Source of the DNA: Cladocopium goreaui
Taxonomy: Eukaryota > Sar > Dinophyceae > Suessiales > Symbiodiniaceae
NCBI GenBank assembly: GCA_947184155.2
Contig: CAMXCT020001672.1
Span: 74,897 to 138,896 of the forward strand
DNA: 64,000 nucleotides
Reading direction: 5' to 3'
Both the position numbers and the translations under genes were made by a program. Position 1 is the first letter of the stretch. Each line of letters opens with the position of its first letter. Positions 22,459 to 31,944 of the stretch are shown one piece after another. The notes under the pieces were generated by a model. That model was not told the DNA's origin. It worked only from the letters and a program-made list of their open reading frames with translations, and ran no database searches.

Positions 22459-24634
22459 TGTGACCCATACCCGGGTTCTGACGGTGCGAAACGGTGTGAG
22501 ATTCACAACTGCACCAAAAATCTCTCTGAGCTTGTAACCATGGCAGGAGTAGCGCTACCTGTGCAATGATGGGTGGGGAACGAAACGAAGGCCATGTTCG
22601 AACAAACTGCATTTGGCATCTTGAGTTTCCGTCGTGTCGTGCAATGGGACTGAACCGCCAAAAACCATGAAGAACCTCGGATTAGTTTTTTTACACCGAC
22701 AAAAACCTATAGGTGAACCATCTGCTTCAGGAATCTGACAGTCGGATGCCAGCGTAGCACAGCACATGTCTGACTCAGTGCGCAGCATTGGCCTTTTTCA
22801 TCTTGCGGAAGAACGACGCAGGCTGCAGAAGCACACGGAGATGAAGAAGCCGGATCAGGCCGCAATGTCTATGTACAAGCATGCGTGGCCAGAGCCATCG
22901 CAAAACCAGAAACGAAGAGGACAAGAATAGAACGAAAACGACAAACGGCGACAAAACCGAAAAAGCCCCCTTGGAGCCGTTCTTTGTTGTTTGTCTAAAA
23001 TGTTCTGAAAATTGTTCGGATGGAAACGCGTCAGCGTGAAAAAGAAAAACCATGGTTCCAAGTAAATTGCAAAAAAAAACAATTGCCACGTGACACTCGA
23101 AGCAAACCAGGCCAACAGGCCGAGAAATACGCACAGCGTGGGTTTCGCCACCACAAGCATGCGTGGCCAGAGATTGCAAAAACCAAACACGGACAGGACA
23201 AAAATGGAAACGAAAAAGACAAACGGCGACAAACCGAACGAGCCCCCTTGAAGCCGTTCTTTGTTGTTTGTTTCCTTTCGGGGGAGGCGCGCGCCCTCCC
23301 TAAGAAGAAAAAGAGAAGAGCAACCTCCCCCTCACGCCGATTTTGCAAGACTCCAGCACTTTGCGCGCTAATCTTTCATCATGCCCTTTGCAATCATATG
23401 CCGACGACGTACCATCATGGCTTTCACCAAAGGAGCACCACTAATGGCTTTCACACAAAAAGCACTACTACTGCTGTGACGTTGTTGCGCTAGCAAACAC
23501 AGGGCCGGAAAATTTCAACCTCGAAAACAAGAATGGCTTTCACAAACATACTATGAGGACGCAGCCTTGCATGGCCAAAGACATTACAAAACCAAACAAA
23601 TAAGACAAAAATTTAAACGCAAAGACAAACAGCAACAAACCGAACTACCCCAGCCCCGCTCCTGCCTCTCCCTCTTCAGCCCCAAGGCCCCCCCCCTTGA
23701 CGCTCCCCCGCCTGGGGTGGTCGGGAAAGTTGTAATTGGTTGTTTTCCCCCCCTCCCGCGGAACCTTGACCTGGCATCTGCACCGGAACTGCCCGGAACC
23801 TTCCGGAACATAGCGGAACCCTCCGGAACCTTCATCTGCCACCTGCACTGGAACTTTTTTTTTTCCGTCCAACGCCGTATGGCTTCCGCCAGGTCGTTCA
23901 ACATGTTTCCAAGCATGTTGCATATGAGATTAATTAATTAATTCACGCAGGGGCCGAAGCTGTAGTGGCCGCAAATAAACTGGTAGAGGACCGATACATA
24001 GTCCAAATCCCTTGTCACGTTTCCGAGAACAAAAACCGAAACACAAAGAACAAAAAGCAAAAACCACACCAAGACAGACCCAAACAAAAAACAACCCACA
24101 CAAAAGAAAAACAACCACACAACCACAAAACAGTGACGTGGCAGGTTCCAGTTTATGGGTGAAACAGATCTGTTGAGGCGAGAGGTGATAGCTCAGTATC
24201 ATCTCGGCGCATGCAGATGACAACTTATGTGTCATGTTCGCAGGCCCATAAAAATAAACAACAACAAGACCCACGACAAAATCACCATGGGCCACTTGAA
24301 GGGTGCGGGAAGCAACAAGGCTCAATGCGGAAACCAGGAATCCCCCCAGCCAGGATCCCCGAGATCACAGAGAGCAGCCTTCACAGCATGACATTCACCC
24401 TGACACTTTTAAGCAAACACCGACAACGCCGGGTCACAACAAAGTGGTGAGAAAACTACCGCAGTGAAACAGGAGTGAAACGTGATCTAAGATGAAAAAA
24501 GACATCGAGGCTAAGGCACTCAGGGCACACTCAGAGCCGCTCAGTTGTTCTTCTCCAAGCATCATCATCGTTGGGAGCTGCAGTGCACTCTTGCGGTGTA
24601 TACCGCTTTCAAAACTGAATACAATGCGATCGAG
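22459..24634. other. Repeat-rich non-coding region
   Basis: Two copies of a ~130-bp sequence (about 22,873-23,005 and 23,150-23,275) share GCATGCGTGGCCAGAG at one end and CCGTTCTTTGTTGTTTGT at the other. A third degenerate copy lies near 23,565-23,660, and a related A/C-rich stretch near 23,990-24,130. A GGAACCTTCCGGAAC-type cluster is at 23,775-23,850, matched at 45,460-45,505. The ORFs here are Lys-rich translations of A-rich sequence and are not called as genes. Confidence 0.6.
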
Positions 24635-25087
24635 TTAGCTAAGATGGCTAGCTCGACAGCATGGATGCAGGCTTGCAAGCGTTAGGAATGCGAGCGTTTT
24701 TCTCTGCCCAGGGACCAGGTCTATCCTCAAAGTGTTCAAACGAGGTTCTTCAGCTGTGTTAAGGTCCTCTGTTGGGTAATGTTGTACGCTCGCATGCATG
24801 AGCTGCAGCTGTCGACTTATCACTTCAGGTTCTGCAACATTGGCACGGACTTCTAGTCGAATGCGCAGACTCATTGTACAGCAGCAGGCTGTGCGAATGT
24901 CTCTGCAGTCTTGCTCGTTGATAACACCTGCAAGGAGTTCTGTTTGTTGCATTCCGGCATGGGTGTCTTCCAAAGTTCTGAGAGTGTTCGTCAGTCTGTG
25001 CACATAGTCCTGCAAAAGGAGGAGATTCTGTGCCTCATTGTGACTCTGGGGTTGGCATACCACTTCACTTGGTTGCACTGAACTCAT
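24635..25087 (-). CDS. Hypothetical helical protein downstream of ORF-B
   Basis: The open frame begins upstream at 25,180; the ATG at 25,087 (MSSVQPSEVVCQPQ) is the more protein-like start. It gives 150 codons rich in Leu/Arg/Glu helices (QDYVHRLTNTLRTLEDTHAG, VISRQLQLMHASVQHY). No motif or membrane segment is seen. It follows ORF-B and the giant ORF on the same strand and may be another part of the same transcription unit, but the link is positional only. Confidence 0.4.
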   Translation of the reverse strand: MSSVQPSEVVCQPQSHNEAQNLLLLQDYVHRLTNTLRTLEDTHAGMQQTELLAGVINEQDCRDIRTACCCTMSLRIRLEVRANVAEPEVISRQLQLMHASVQHYPTEDLNTAEEPRLNTLRIDLVPGQRKTLAFLTLASLHPCCRASHLS

Positions 25088-25426
25088 AAGCAATGCAGGT
25101 ACTGGATTGCGCTGAGCAAAACAGCGACGGGCGCCATGGCTTGATGCACTTTGACATCGCACTGCACTACCATGCAACAATTAAGGCAGCACAACACGAA
25201 CAAAGACAAATTAAAAACCCAGAACAGGATTATTATGACCGCCTCGCACCGCCTCCCGTCCCAGACTGGTGTCGGCATGCTAACGGCAAAGGTTGTCGGA
25301 GCGGGCAGTGATCAACCATGAGTGCCCCATGGTGACAACGCCGCGTAACCTAGGTCAACTTACAGGCTGAATGCATGGATGGGACACAGGGATATTCTGC
25401 GTCATCCATGTGGCTTACTGGAACTG

Positions 25427-25959
25427 CTAGTGTGAAGTGGTGCGAGAGTCGCTACTGCTACTAGTACCACTGGCGGCAGCAGTGGCGGGGAGGGGATCAC
25501 TGCTCTCCGCTGGTTTCATCATTTGGGCGATGAGCGGGTGGGTTCGCTTGTCACTCAGGATCCGCGTCATTTCGCGAGTGAATGCCGCAGGGTCATCAAC
25601 CAGCTCCTTCGCTTCTGCCAATGGTCTGTCAAGGACAATGGCAATGAGCATTTCGCCACCATCTTTGTGGATTATAGTTGGTCGGCCGGCTTGTATCTCG
25701 GCGAGGATTGCCACCGCCTTGTTTTCACACAAAGTGCGTTCCCGGGCAAAACACGTCAGTGGGGATGGTCTGATGGACTGGGATTGGTCATTCGCTGGTA
25801 ACACCTCTTCTCTGATGACTAACTTCAGCCCATGTAGAGACTGGGGTTGCTCCTTATGAGGGTCTTGAGGTGATTGAGATGTGGTGTCCTTGGGTGTTGT
25901 GTCTTCAAACCAGGTGGGACGGACTGACTGGACTCCTATGGGACTTGCAGAACTAGCGG
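25427..25959 (-). pseudogene. ORF-B, downstream half (split by copia-1)
   Basis: This minus-strand frame runs from the left target-site copy of copia-1 to a stop at 25,427, about 177 codons. It has a Ser/Thr/Pro-rich start, a compact middle (ENKAVAILAEIQAGRPTI, EMLIAIVLDRPLAEAKELV) and a Ser-rich tail. Removing the retrotransposon and one AGCGG copy joins it in frame with the segment ending at 36,404 (RRESIKTA then SSASPIGVQ). It was therefore one reading frame before insertion. The function is not recognised. The codons read as retrotransposon LTR (above 25,959) are not part of it. Confidence 0.55.
25955..25959. other. Target-site duplication of copia-1 (left copy)
   Basis: AGCGG sits directly before the 5' LTR and is repeated at 36,404-36,408 directly after the 3' LTR. 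Five bases is the usual length for Ty1/copia integrases. Confidence 0.9.
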
Positions 25960-26801
25960 TGTGAAAATTTGACATCTGTGGTGAGATGAATCCATTGGTA
26001 TTTTCTGCATTGGAAGAAGTGAATTTAGTTTTCATCTTGATGATGAGCTCAACCGTGATGGTTGACATCGTATTTGCACGTTTCATGTTTTGCACGTTTT
26101 ATTGGAGATGACGAAACCCAACAACGATATACTTTTCGTCTTCTTTGAGTACTTTGATTGCACGGACAACATTGTGAGGATTTGAATTCGTATAGTGACA
26201 TGGAAAATCAAACCATTTTCCATATACTTTGCTTTAGTTTTGTCGACAGAATCATCGCAGAAGTGCACGAAGGAATCGTGAGAAGATCGTAGAATTCATT
26301 TTGTGACTTCGGAAGAAGGAACTTTGTTTGACATTGATTGGAGAAGTGTAGTTTGTTTTGTCTCTCAATGATGATAGCGAGAGCAACGTTCGGAAAGGCA
26401 TTCAGAACTGGAGTTGCTAACAGATCTGAGGGAGACATCATGAATCATGTTTTGGTGCTTGAAATGTTTCAACGTTTTTCAAACACTCAAACTTATTTAA
26501 ACAAACAAACCATGTCTTGATGTAAAGACTTTTTGTGAGGACATGTGTTTTTGATCGCTTTTGTGAAGTTAGCAGAAAGATGCTGACTGGCGACTCCGCA
26601 TCATTTTGTGTCAAGGCGTGACACACCAACAAGAACCATAGCGACATGAGCAAGATATCTTTCTCCTTGTGCTTGTGTGTTTGGTAAAAGTGGCTGAGCT
26701 CTGGGAGTGGTTGACTTGGTAGCGTGGACGGGTTCTAGTGAGTTAAGGACGACGTCCTGGACGCTGACCCAAGGGTTTCGAAGGTTGCGGTACCTTCTGC
26801 A
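25960..26801 (+). repeat. copia-1 5' LTR (842 bp)
   Basis: Begins TGTGAAAATTTG and ends CCTTCTGCA. Against the 3' LTR it differs at A26027/G (GAATTTAGTT against GAATTTGGTT), at CGTTCGG against CGTTCTG near 26,391, and by one extra G in GACGGG near 26,730. Promoter and poly-A positions cannot be fixed by eye. Confidence 0.95.
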
Positions 26802-26817
26802 TGGTAGCGGAGCTGCC
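26802..26817 (+). promoter_or_regulatory. copia-1 primer-binding site
   Basis: TGGTAGCGGAGCTGCC starts with zero spacing after the LTR. The TGG start pairs with a tRNA CCA end, and the sequence resembles the TGGTATCAGAGC site that plant copia elements use with initiator Met tRNA. The same 16 bases occur in copia-2 at 48,895. Confidence 0.8.
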
Positions 26818-26839
26818 TGCTTGCTGCGCGTAAGTAGGA

Positions 26840-27786
26840 ATGGATTCAGGTAGTGCGAGTCAAGGTGTGCAAGGTTGTCCTAGTCCTGGTATGGCTGAAA
26901 GAGGTGAAGGAAGTGGTACCGGAAATGGTGGTTGTAACCGTGGTGACGGATTGCCGCCAGTGCCAAGAACGCCTAGTCAGCAAGGTAGTGGATCTGGGAT
27001 GGATGGACAAACACCTGAAGTAAGTAACATGCCCCAGCAGCAGCCACAGCAACAACAAGCAAATGTGTCACAGAACGTACAGGGATTTGCGAGCACGACA
27101 AACCTGGATGCAGGTGGTCAGGTAGGTCCGGTGCAGGGATGTCAGCAAGGAAATGTCCCCGGAATGCAAGGACTGGGACCAGCATGGTTTGGTGCGCAAT
27201 GGATTCCCCAACAACAAACGTTATGCAACAGAATTCGCAAGCGCGTGTGCCAAGTTATGGTTGTGCGAGTATGCCTGGTGGACCAAGGTCTGGAGATTTT
27301 CCAAACTTAGGAGTGAACCCAATGAGTTGCCAAGGAAACATGCCGAGTGGCCCGGTTGGAGCGAGCTTGGGAGGTTTGACGCCTCAGGCGGCGCAGATCC
27401 AAGAGGTCATGGCTATGTTAGGTAGCATGAGTGAGGGACAGCTACAGACAGTGCAGCAGCATATGCAAGATCGTTTTGTAACTATGCAGCAGAGAAGAGG
27501 GGTTCCAGAAGTGTTTGGTGATGGTCTTGGTAGGGCAGCTGATTCGTCGTTTGTGACTCCGCAGCCATTTGATGTTTTGCCTGGTTTTGGTGTTCAACAA
27601 TCAAATCGTGGAAATTCACAGCAATTGGATGTCTTCGCCAAAAGCGAAAAATGGTTGACACCGGCACCAACACCAGTAGGAACTTGGAAGACAAGAGAAG
27701 AAGAGGTGTTAGGTTGGGCTGGCTATTTGGATGAGTTGTCATCCTGGGCAGCTGGTGGAAGAATTTTCTGTAGAAATCCAGCATAG
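26840..27786 (+). CDS. copia-1 gag, N-terminal part (two frames)
   Basis: An ATG at 26,840 opens a Gly/Ser/Gln-rich leader (MDSGSASQGVQGCPSPGM). Near 27,218 the frame must change to continue as MQQNSQARVPSYGCASMPGG and onward to 27,786. The second frame holds LDVFAKSEKWLTPAPTPVGTW, matching copia-2 Gag (LSRSEKWLPAPPVPGTNTW at about 58,617). A further shift near 27,755-27,765 leads into the main pol-length ORF. The low-complexity leader is typical of dinoflagellate copia Gag. Each break needs a single base, so mutation or assembly error is more likely than programmed shifting. Confidence 0.7.
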
Positions 27787-30700
27787 TAGCCGTTGGCCCG
27801 GTCCCATCAGATGGAGTGCTCTCAGTGGAGCACAACAGGCAAGGTCTCGAAGGCTTATGTCCATCTTAAAAGCTGCGTTTCACGACAACCCCAGGTGTGT
27901 GGCGTTGGTGAACGCTTTCAGTGAGGGTGTGGCATTACATGGAGTAGGATCTAGTGACAGAGTGGCAGTAGCAGTAAACCAACAAGCAAGCGGGTTTGAA
28001 CTGCTTAGGCAACTTACTCTTGAATTTTCTCTGAGGTCAAGATCCGAAGCGCTCTCACTAAGGATGCAGATTGCAGGGAAGTCCTTTGTCCTGGCGGCGA
28101 CACAGACATCGCCGAGTTCCTTGGTTAGTGATACTATCAGAAGAATTGACTATGAAGCTGCAAGGTTCTCAAGATTGCTAGGAACTCTCCCTATGCAGGT
28201 GGACACCACAGGACTGAAGCTGGCAGATTCTGACATGCTAGTTGTTCTGTTGAAAAGCTTGCCTGAGACAGTGAAGAATTATGTTCTCCATCACAGCGGC
28301 GCAGACAATTACGAGTCCTACAGGAACGCTGCGATGCGTTGGGAAGAGCAACAACGCCTGTTTAGCGATTTTGGGACAGCAGGCCCCAGCAAGAGATTGA
28401 GTTCCCTGGAGGGGAGTGTAGAACATCATTCTCTTGATGCCGAACTTGTAGATGCAGTGGAAGGCAGATGTGGAAAGTGTGGCAGTCGGAAACACACTGC
28501 CCCAGGTTGTACCGCAGACATGAGCAAGATTCGGTGTTTTAGATGCGGTAACATGGGACACATCAGCTTCAACTGCCCTGAGAGCAAAGAAGGTAAAGGT
28601 TCCAAAGGAAAGGGTGCTACCTTTAGAAGCAAAGGCAGTAGCAAAGGAAAGGGAAAGAAAGGCAAGTTGAATGAGGTTTCAGAAGATTGGACCGACTGGA
28701 CTGCAGAGAGTTGGGACGATGATGACTATTGGTGGCATGACCAATGGCCGGAGAGCTGTGATGGTCAATGGGGAGTTTCGCAGACATGGTGGGACGATGG
28801 TTCTGGATGGTATTGCGACGGGTATGGGTATACCTGGCAACAGGGACCAGTCCAAAGTGCGGAACCGAGTGCAAGCCACGACAATAGGTCTGATGTCCAA
28901 AAGACTGGCAGTGTCGGCAGCATGATCATTAATCCTTTGTTGTTTGACATGACATGTGAAACCACTGGAGGTCTTAGGTTTGTGCATGAGCATGAGGTTG
29001 CTGACATGGAAACCGAGAATAGGCTTGTGGTTGATTGCAAAGACTTTGAAATTGAGTTGGCTGACACGGGTTGTGTGCTGGCAGAGGGTTGCGACAGCTG
29101 TACTCGTGAGTCAAAAGAAAGTGAGTTGGCTGACACGGGTTGTGTGCTGGCAGAGAGCTGCGACAGCTGTACTCGTGAGTCAAAAGAGAGTGAACTGGCT
29201 GACACGGGTTGTGTGCTGGCAGAGAGCTGCGACAGCTGTACTCGTGAGTCAGAAGAAGAAGATGAACTGGCTGACATGGGTTGTGTGCTGGCAAGGAGTT
29301 GCGACAGCTGTACTCATGAGTCAGAAGAGAAAGATGAGCTGACTGACACAGGTTGTGTGCTGGCAAGGAGTTGCGACAGCTGTACTTGTGAGTCAGAAGT
29401 AGTGAGAAGTGAACTGGCTGACATGGGTTGTGTGCTGGCAAAAGGTTGCGACAGCTGTACTCATGAGTCAGAGGAAGTTGAAGCGGCTGACATGGGTTGT
29501 GTGCTGGCAAGAGGTTGCGACAGCTGTACTCATGAGCCATGGTTTTGTGGTTTGAAGTTTTGTGGTTTGAAGTGTGGAGATGAGGTTGGACTTGGTGACA
29601 GTTCCAACTTAGAAACACGTTTTGTTAATGACCCCAGCCGAGACTTGTGTGCCACTGTACCGATGAAAGTCGTTTTGGTGCGTGCACATGATTGGTTTGA
29701 TGACCACAGTGAGGTTTCAGTTGAACAGCAGATTGAACCTTACTTGAAGTTTTTGCGACCTTTGCTTTCACAGGTCGCTGACAACACCGATGCTTCTTGG
29801 TGGCTTCTTGACTCTGGTGCATCCACAAGTGTTTTGGCTGAATCGAACTTGTCAGCCTTCAGGTCAGTGCTGCAGGACAGTGAGGGATTAGGTAGTTACA
29901 AAGCTGCCAATGGATCCTCAGTCAACATGGCAGGCACTGCTGAGATTGGAGTTCAGATGCACATGTCAGGCACATCAGGTGATGATTGGTGTTGGAAGAA
30001 AGCACGTTTGAATGTTTTGGTGGGTTCCATCCGGCACAACATTTTGTCAATCACTTCGTTGGCAGATTCGGGATGGAGATTCACACAAGGTCCGAAAAGT
30101 TTTGATTTGTTTCATGAAAAGCTTGGAATGCATTGTCTTGATGTTGCTTATTTTGCCAATTGTCCTTGGGTTCGTTTGTATCCCGATGTTGGTAGTAGTA
30201 GTACATACAGGTCTGACTTGACTGTGAGTAACACTCATGACTTTTCTGTCGCAGCTGTGTCTGGAGGAGACGACAATGAACTGGCACGTCACCGGAGACA
30301 GGGACATATTCCATTCAATCCGAACTGTTTGGAATGTGCCAAGGGTCGTTCCGTTTTTCAGCACAGAAGAGACAAAGGTGACAGGAAAGAAGTTTCTATT
30401 CAGGCCGATTTTGCATTCCTCAACACAACAGGTGAGATCGTTGCAGACGAACTCCCAGGTTCTGTGAAGATCCTTGTGTTAACCGAGATGATGTCGAGGT
30501 GCATTGGCTATGTGGTGGTTGGAGAAGATGTCGAAGCAGCCAGGAGACAGATTGTTGTATGGCTTCAACATTTTGGGTTGACTTCGAAGGCAGTCTCCAT
30601 TGACGTCCACACCGATAGCGAGAGGGCAGTGGGAGAGATCATTGGATCCTCTACTGGCCGATATACGTTCGCTATTCGGAGAGCCTCGCCACAACAACAT

Positions 30701-31186
30701 CGATCGATTGGGTCGGCTGAACGAGCAGTTAGGGAATTAAAGGAATCCTTTTCTGTACTAAGGGCTGATCTGAATGCACAAGGGTTGGATGTCACGTTTT
30801 CACATGAGAATTTGGTTGACGTTTTGACGTATTTGGCTTTGTGCAACAACCATTTTTCAACATCACGAGGTTCAGACAGAAGTCCATTGGAAATGGTGTC
30901 AGGAAGGAAGTTATCCAAACCAGTTTCGACTTTGTTTGGTGCTCAGGTTTTGGCAGAGATTCCTGATTCAATTCGGCAGCATTCACCACTTTCAACAAGG
31001 AATGTTGAGTGTACTTTCATTCACATGGGTTTGGAACGAGGTCCAGTTGTGCAGGGTCTCATTCGTGTGGATGGCAAAGCTGAGTTGATGCGTTTTGTAG
31101 CTAGGAACATCAGGGCTATTTCACCTTTGAGATGGGATTTGAATTCGGGACAGGGAGTTTTGACTCATTTGACACTGGGACTGTAG
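27765..31186 (+). CDS. copia-1 gag C-terminus, protease and integrase
   Basis: The open frame runs from 27,731 (start inferred, entered by frame change near 27,765) to TAG at 31,186. In order: the Gag core (EFSLRSRSEALSL); two CCHC zinc knuckles, CGKCGSRKHTAPGC (28,470) and CFRCGNMGHISFNC (28,535); a basic/Trp-rich stretch; seven Cys-rich repeats (29,054-29,538); an aspartic protease motif LLDSGAS (about 29,807); integrase HHCC (HRRQGHIPFNPNCLEC, 30,286); and the integrase catalytic core with Asp in QADFAF, Asp in HTDSERAV and Glu in GSAERAVREL (30,716). It would act in the cytoplasmic virus-like particle and then at nuclear integration. Confidence 0.9.
29054..29538 (+). repeat. Seven Cys-rich coding repeats in copia-1
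   Basis: Seven in-frame units of about 22-24 residues each follow the pattern LADtGCVLAe-s/g-CDSCTrES plus an acidic linker. Each has four cysteines in the order C-x6-C-x2-C after GC. Units 1-3 are almost identical, later ones diverge (Thr/Met, Arg/Lys and His/Arg changes). They lie between the zinc knuckles and the protease. Confidence 0.95.
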
Positions 31187-31944
31187 GTAGTAGACCCCAA
31201 ATTGTGAATGACAGTGGGACTGCACCAGCTGATATGAGTCAGCTACCTCCTGAAGAGTTGCGAAAGTTGAAAGGCCAGAGTTTGCCGGCACCTTCACAGC
31301 CCAAACTTGTCTTGCCAGAGTCCAGCAGTGTGAAGAAGAAATCTGGTGAGTTGCGTTTGGCGCCAGCAGTGCCATTGGCAAGATCGAACGTTGTCGTGCC
31401 TCCACAGGAAGTTCCAGCAGAGCCGTCTCGAGTTTCTGTCACTCCATCTCCTACGTCACCAGCAGATACTGCAGATGTAGCCATTGGTAGTCCTGAGAGT
31501 TCTGAAAGAACTTCACCTGACGTATCACGTTTTGAACCGACTCGTCGATGCCCAGCATGTGAGAGTGGCATGGAAGCACCTGGTATTAGGCACAACAAGG
31601 AATGTAGGAAGCGTTTTGCTGAGTTTGAGGAACAACGGAGAAAGGAAAGACGTGTTGAACCTGCACTCTCTCAGGAGAGCCATGTTGTTGTACCACAGGT
31701 TGAGGTGCCAGTAGAAGAGGTCGATGATGAAGAATTGGTACCAACACCTGAGTCCGCTCGGCGACAGCCGGAAACACAGGTTGAGTACACTAGAAGGTTT
31801 AAAAGGAAAGCTGAGACCGACCGAGAACAGTTGGAAAGAGAGATCCGTGAAGATTCTGAGGAACTGCTTCAAACAAACATGGATTTTGATTGGTTTTGGG
31901 TTGGTAGTGGAACCTGTGTTGGTTGCGAGTTTGGGTACACTTGA
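31132..31944 (+). CDS. copia-1 integrase-RT linker with CPAC/HC finger
   Basis: This frame follows the integrase ORF after a change around 31,132-31,190. It is Pro/Ser/Val-rich and mostly disordered. Near 31,550-31,605 it has RRCPACESGMEAPGIRHNKEC, a CxxC...HxxxC putative zinc-binding motif also found (twice) in copia-2. It ends in a charged segment (TRRFKRKAETDREQLEREIR) just before the frame change into the RT ORF near 31,890-31,910. Confidence 0.7.
   Translation: MGFEFGTGSFDSFDTGTVGSRPQIVNDSGTAPADMSQLPPEELRKLKGQSLPAPSQPKLVLPESSSVKKKSGELRLAPAVPLARSNVVVPPQEVPAEPSRVSVTPSPTSPADTADVAIGSPESSERTSPDVSRFEPTRRCPACESGMEAPGIRHNKECRKRFAEFEEQRRKERRVEPALSQESHVVVPQVEVPVEEVDDEELVPTPESARRQPETQVEYTRRFKRKAETDREQLEREIREDSEELLQTNMDFDWFWVGSGTCVGCEFGYT

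Noticed and set aside
22775-23493. Overlapping Lys-rich plus and Phe-rich minus ORFs of 105-157 codons
   Set aside because: They translate A-rich degenerate repeats, are open on both strands and have no conserved motif.
28974-29618. 214-codon minus-strand ORF rich in His/Ser/Pro repeats
   Set aside because: It is the antisense shadow of the seven Cys-rich repeats of copia-1; its periodicity comes from the plus-strand repeat.
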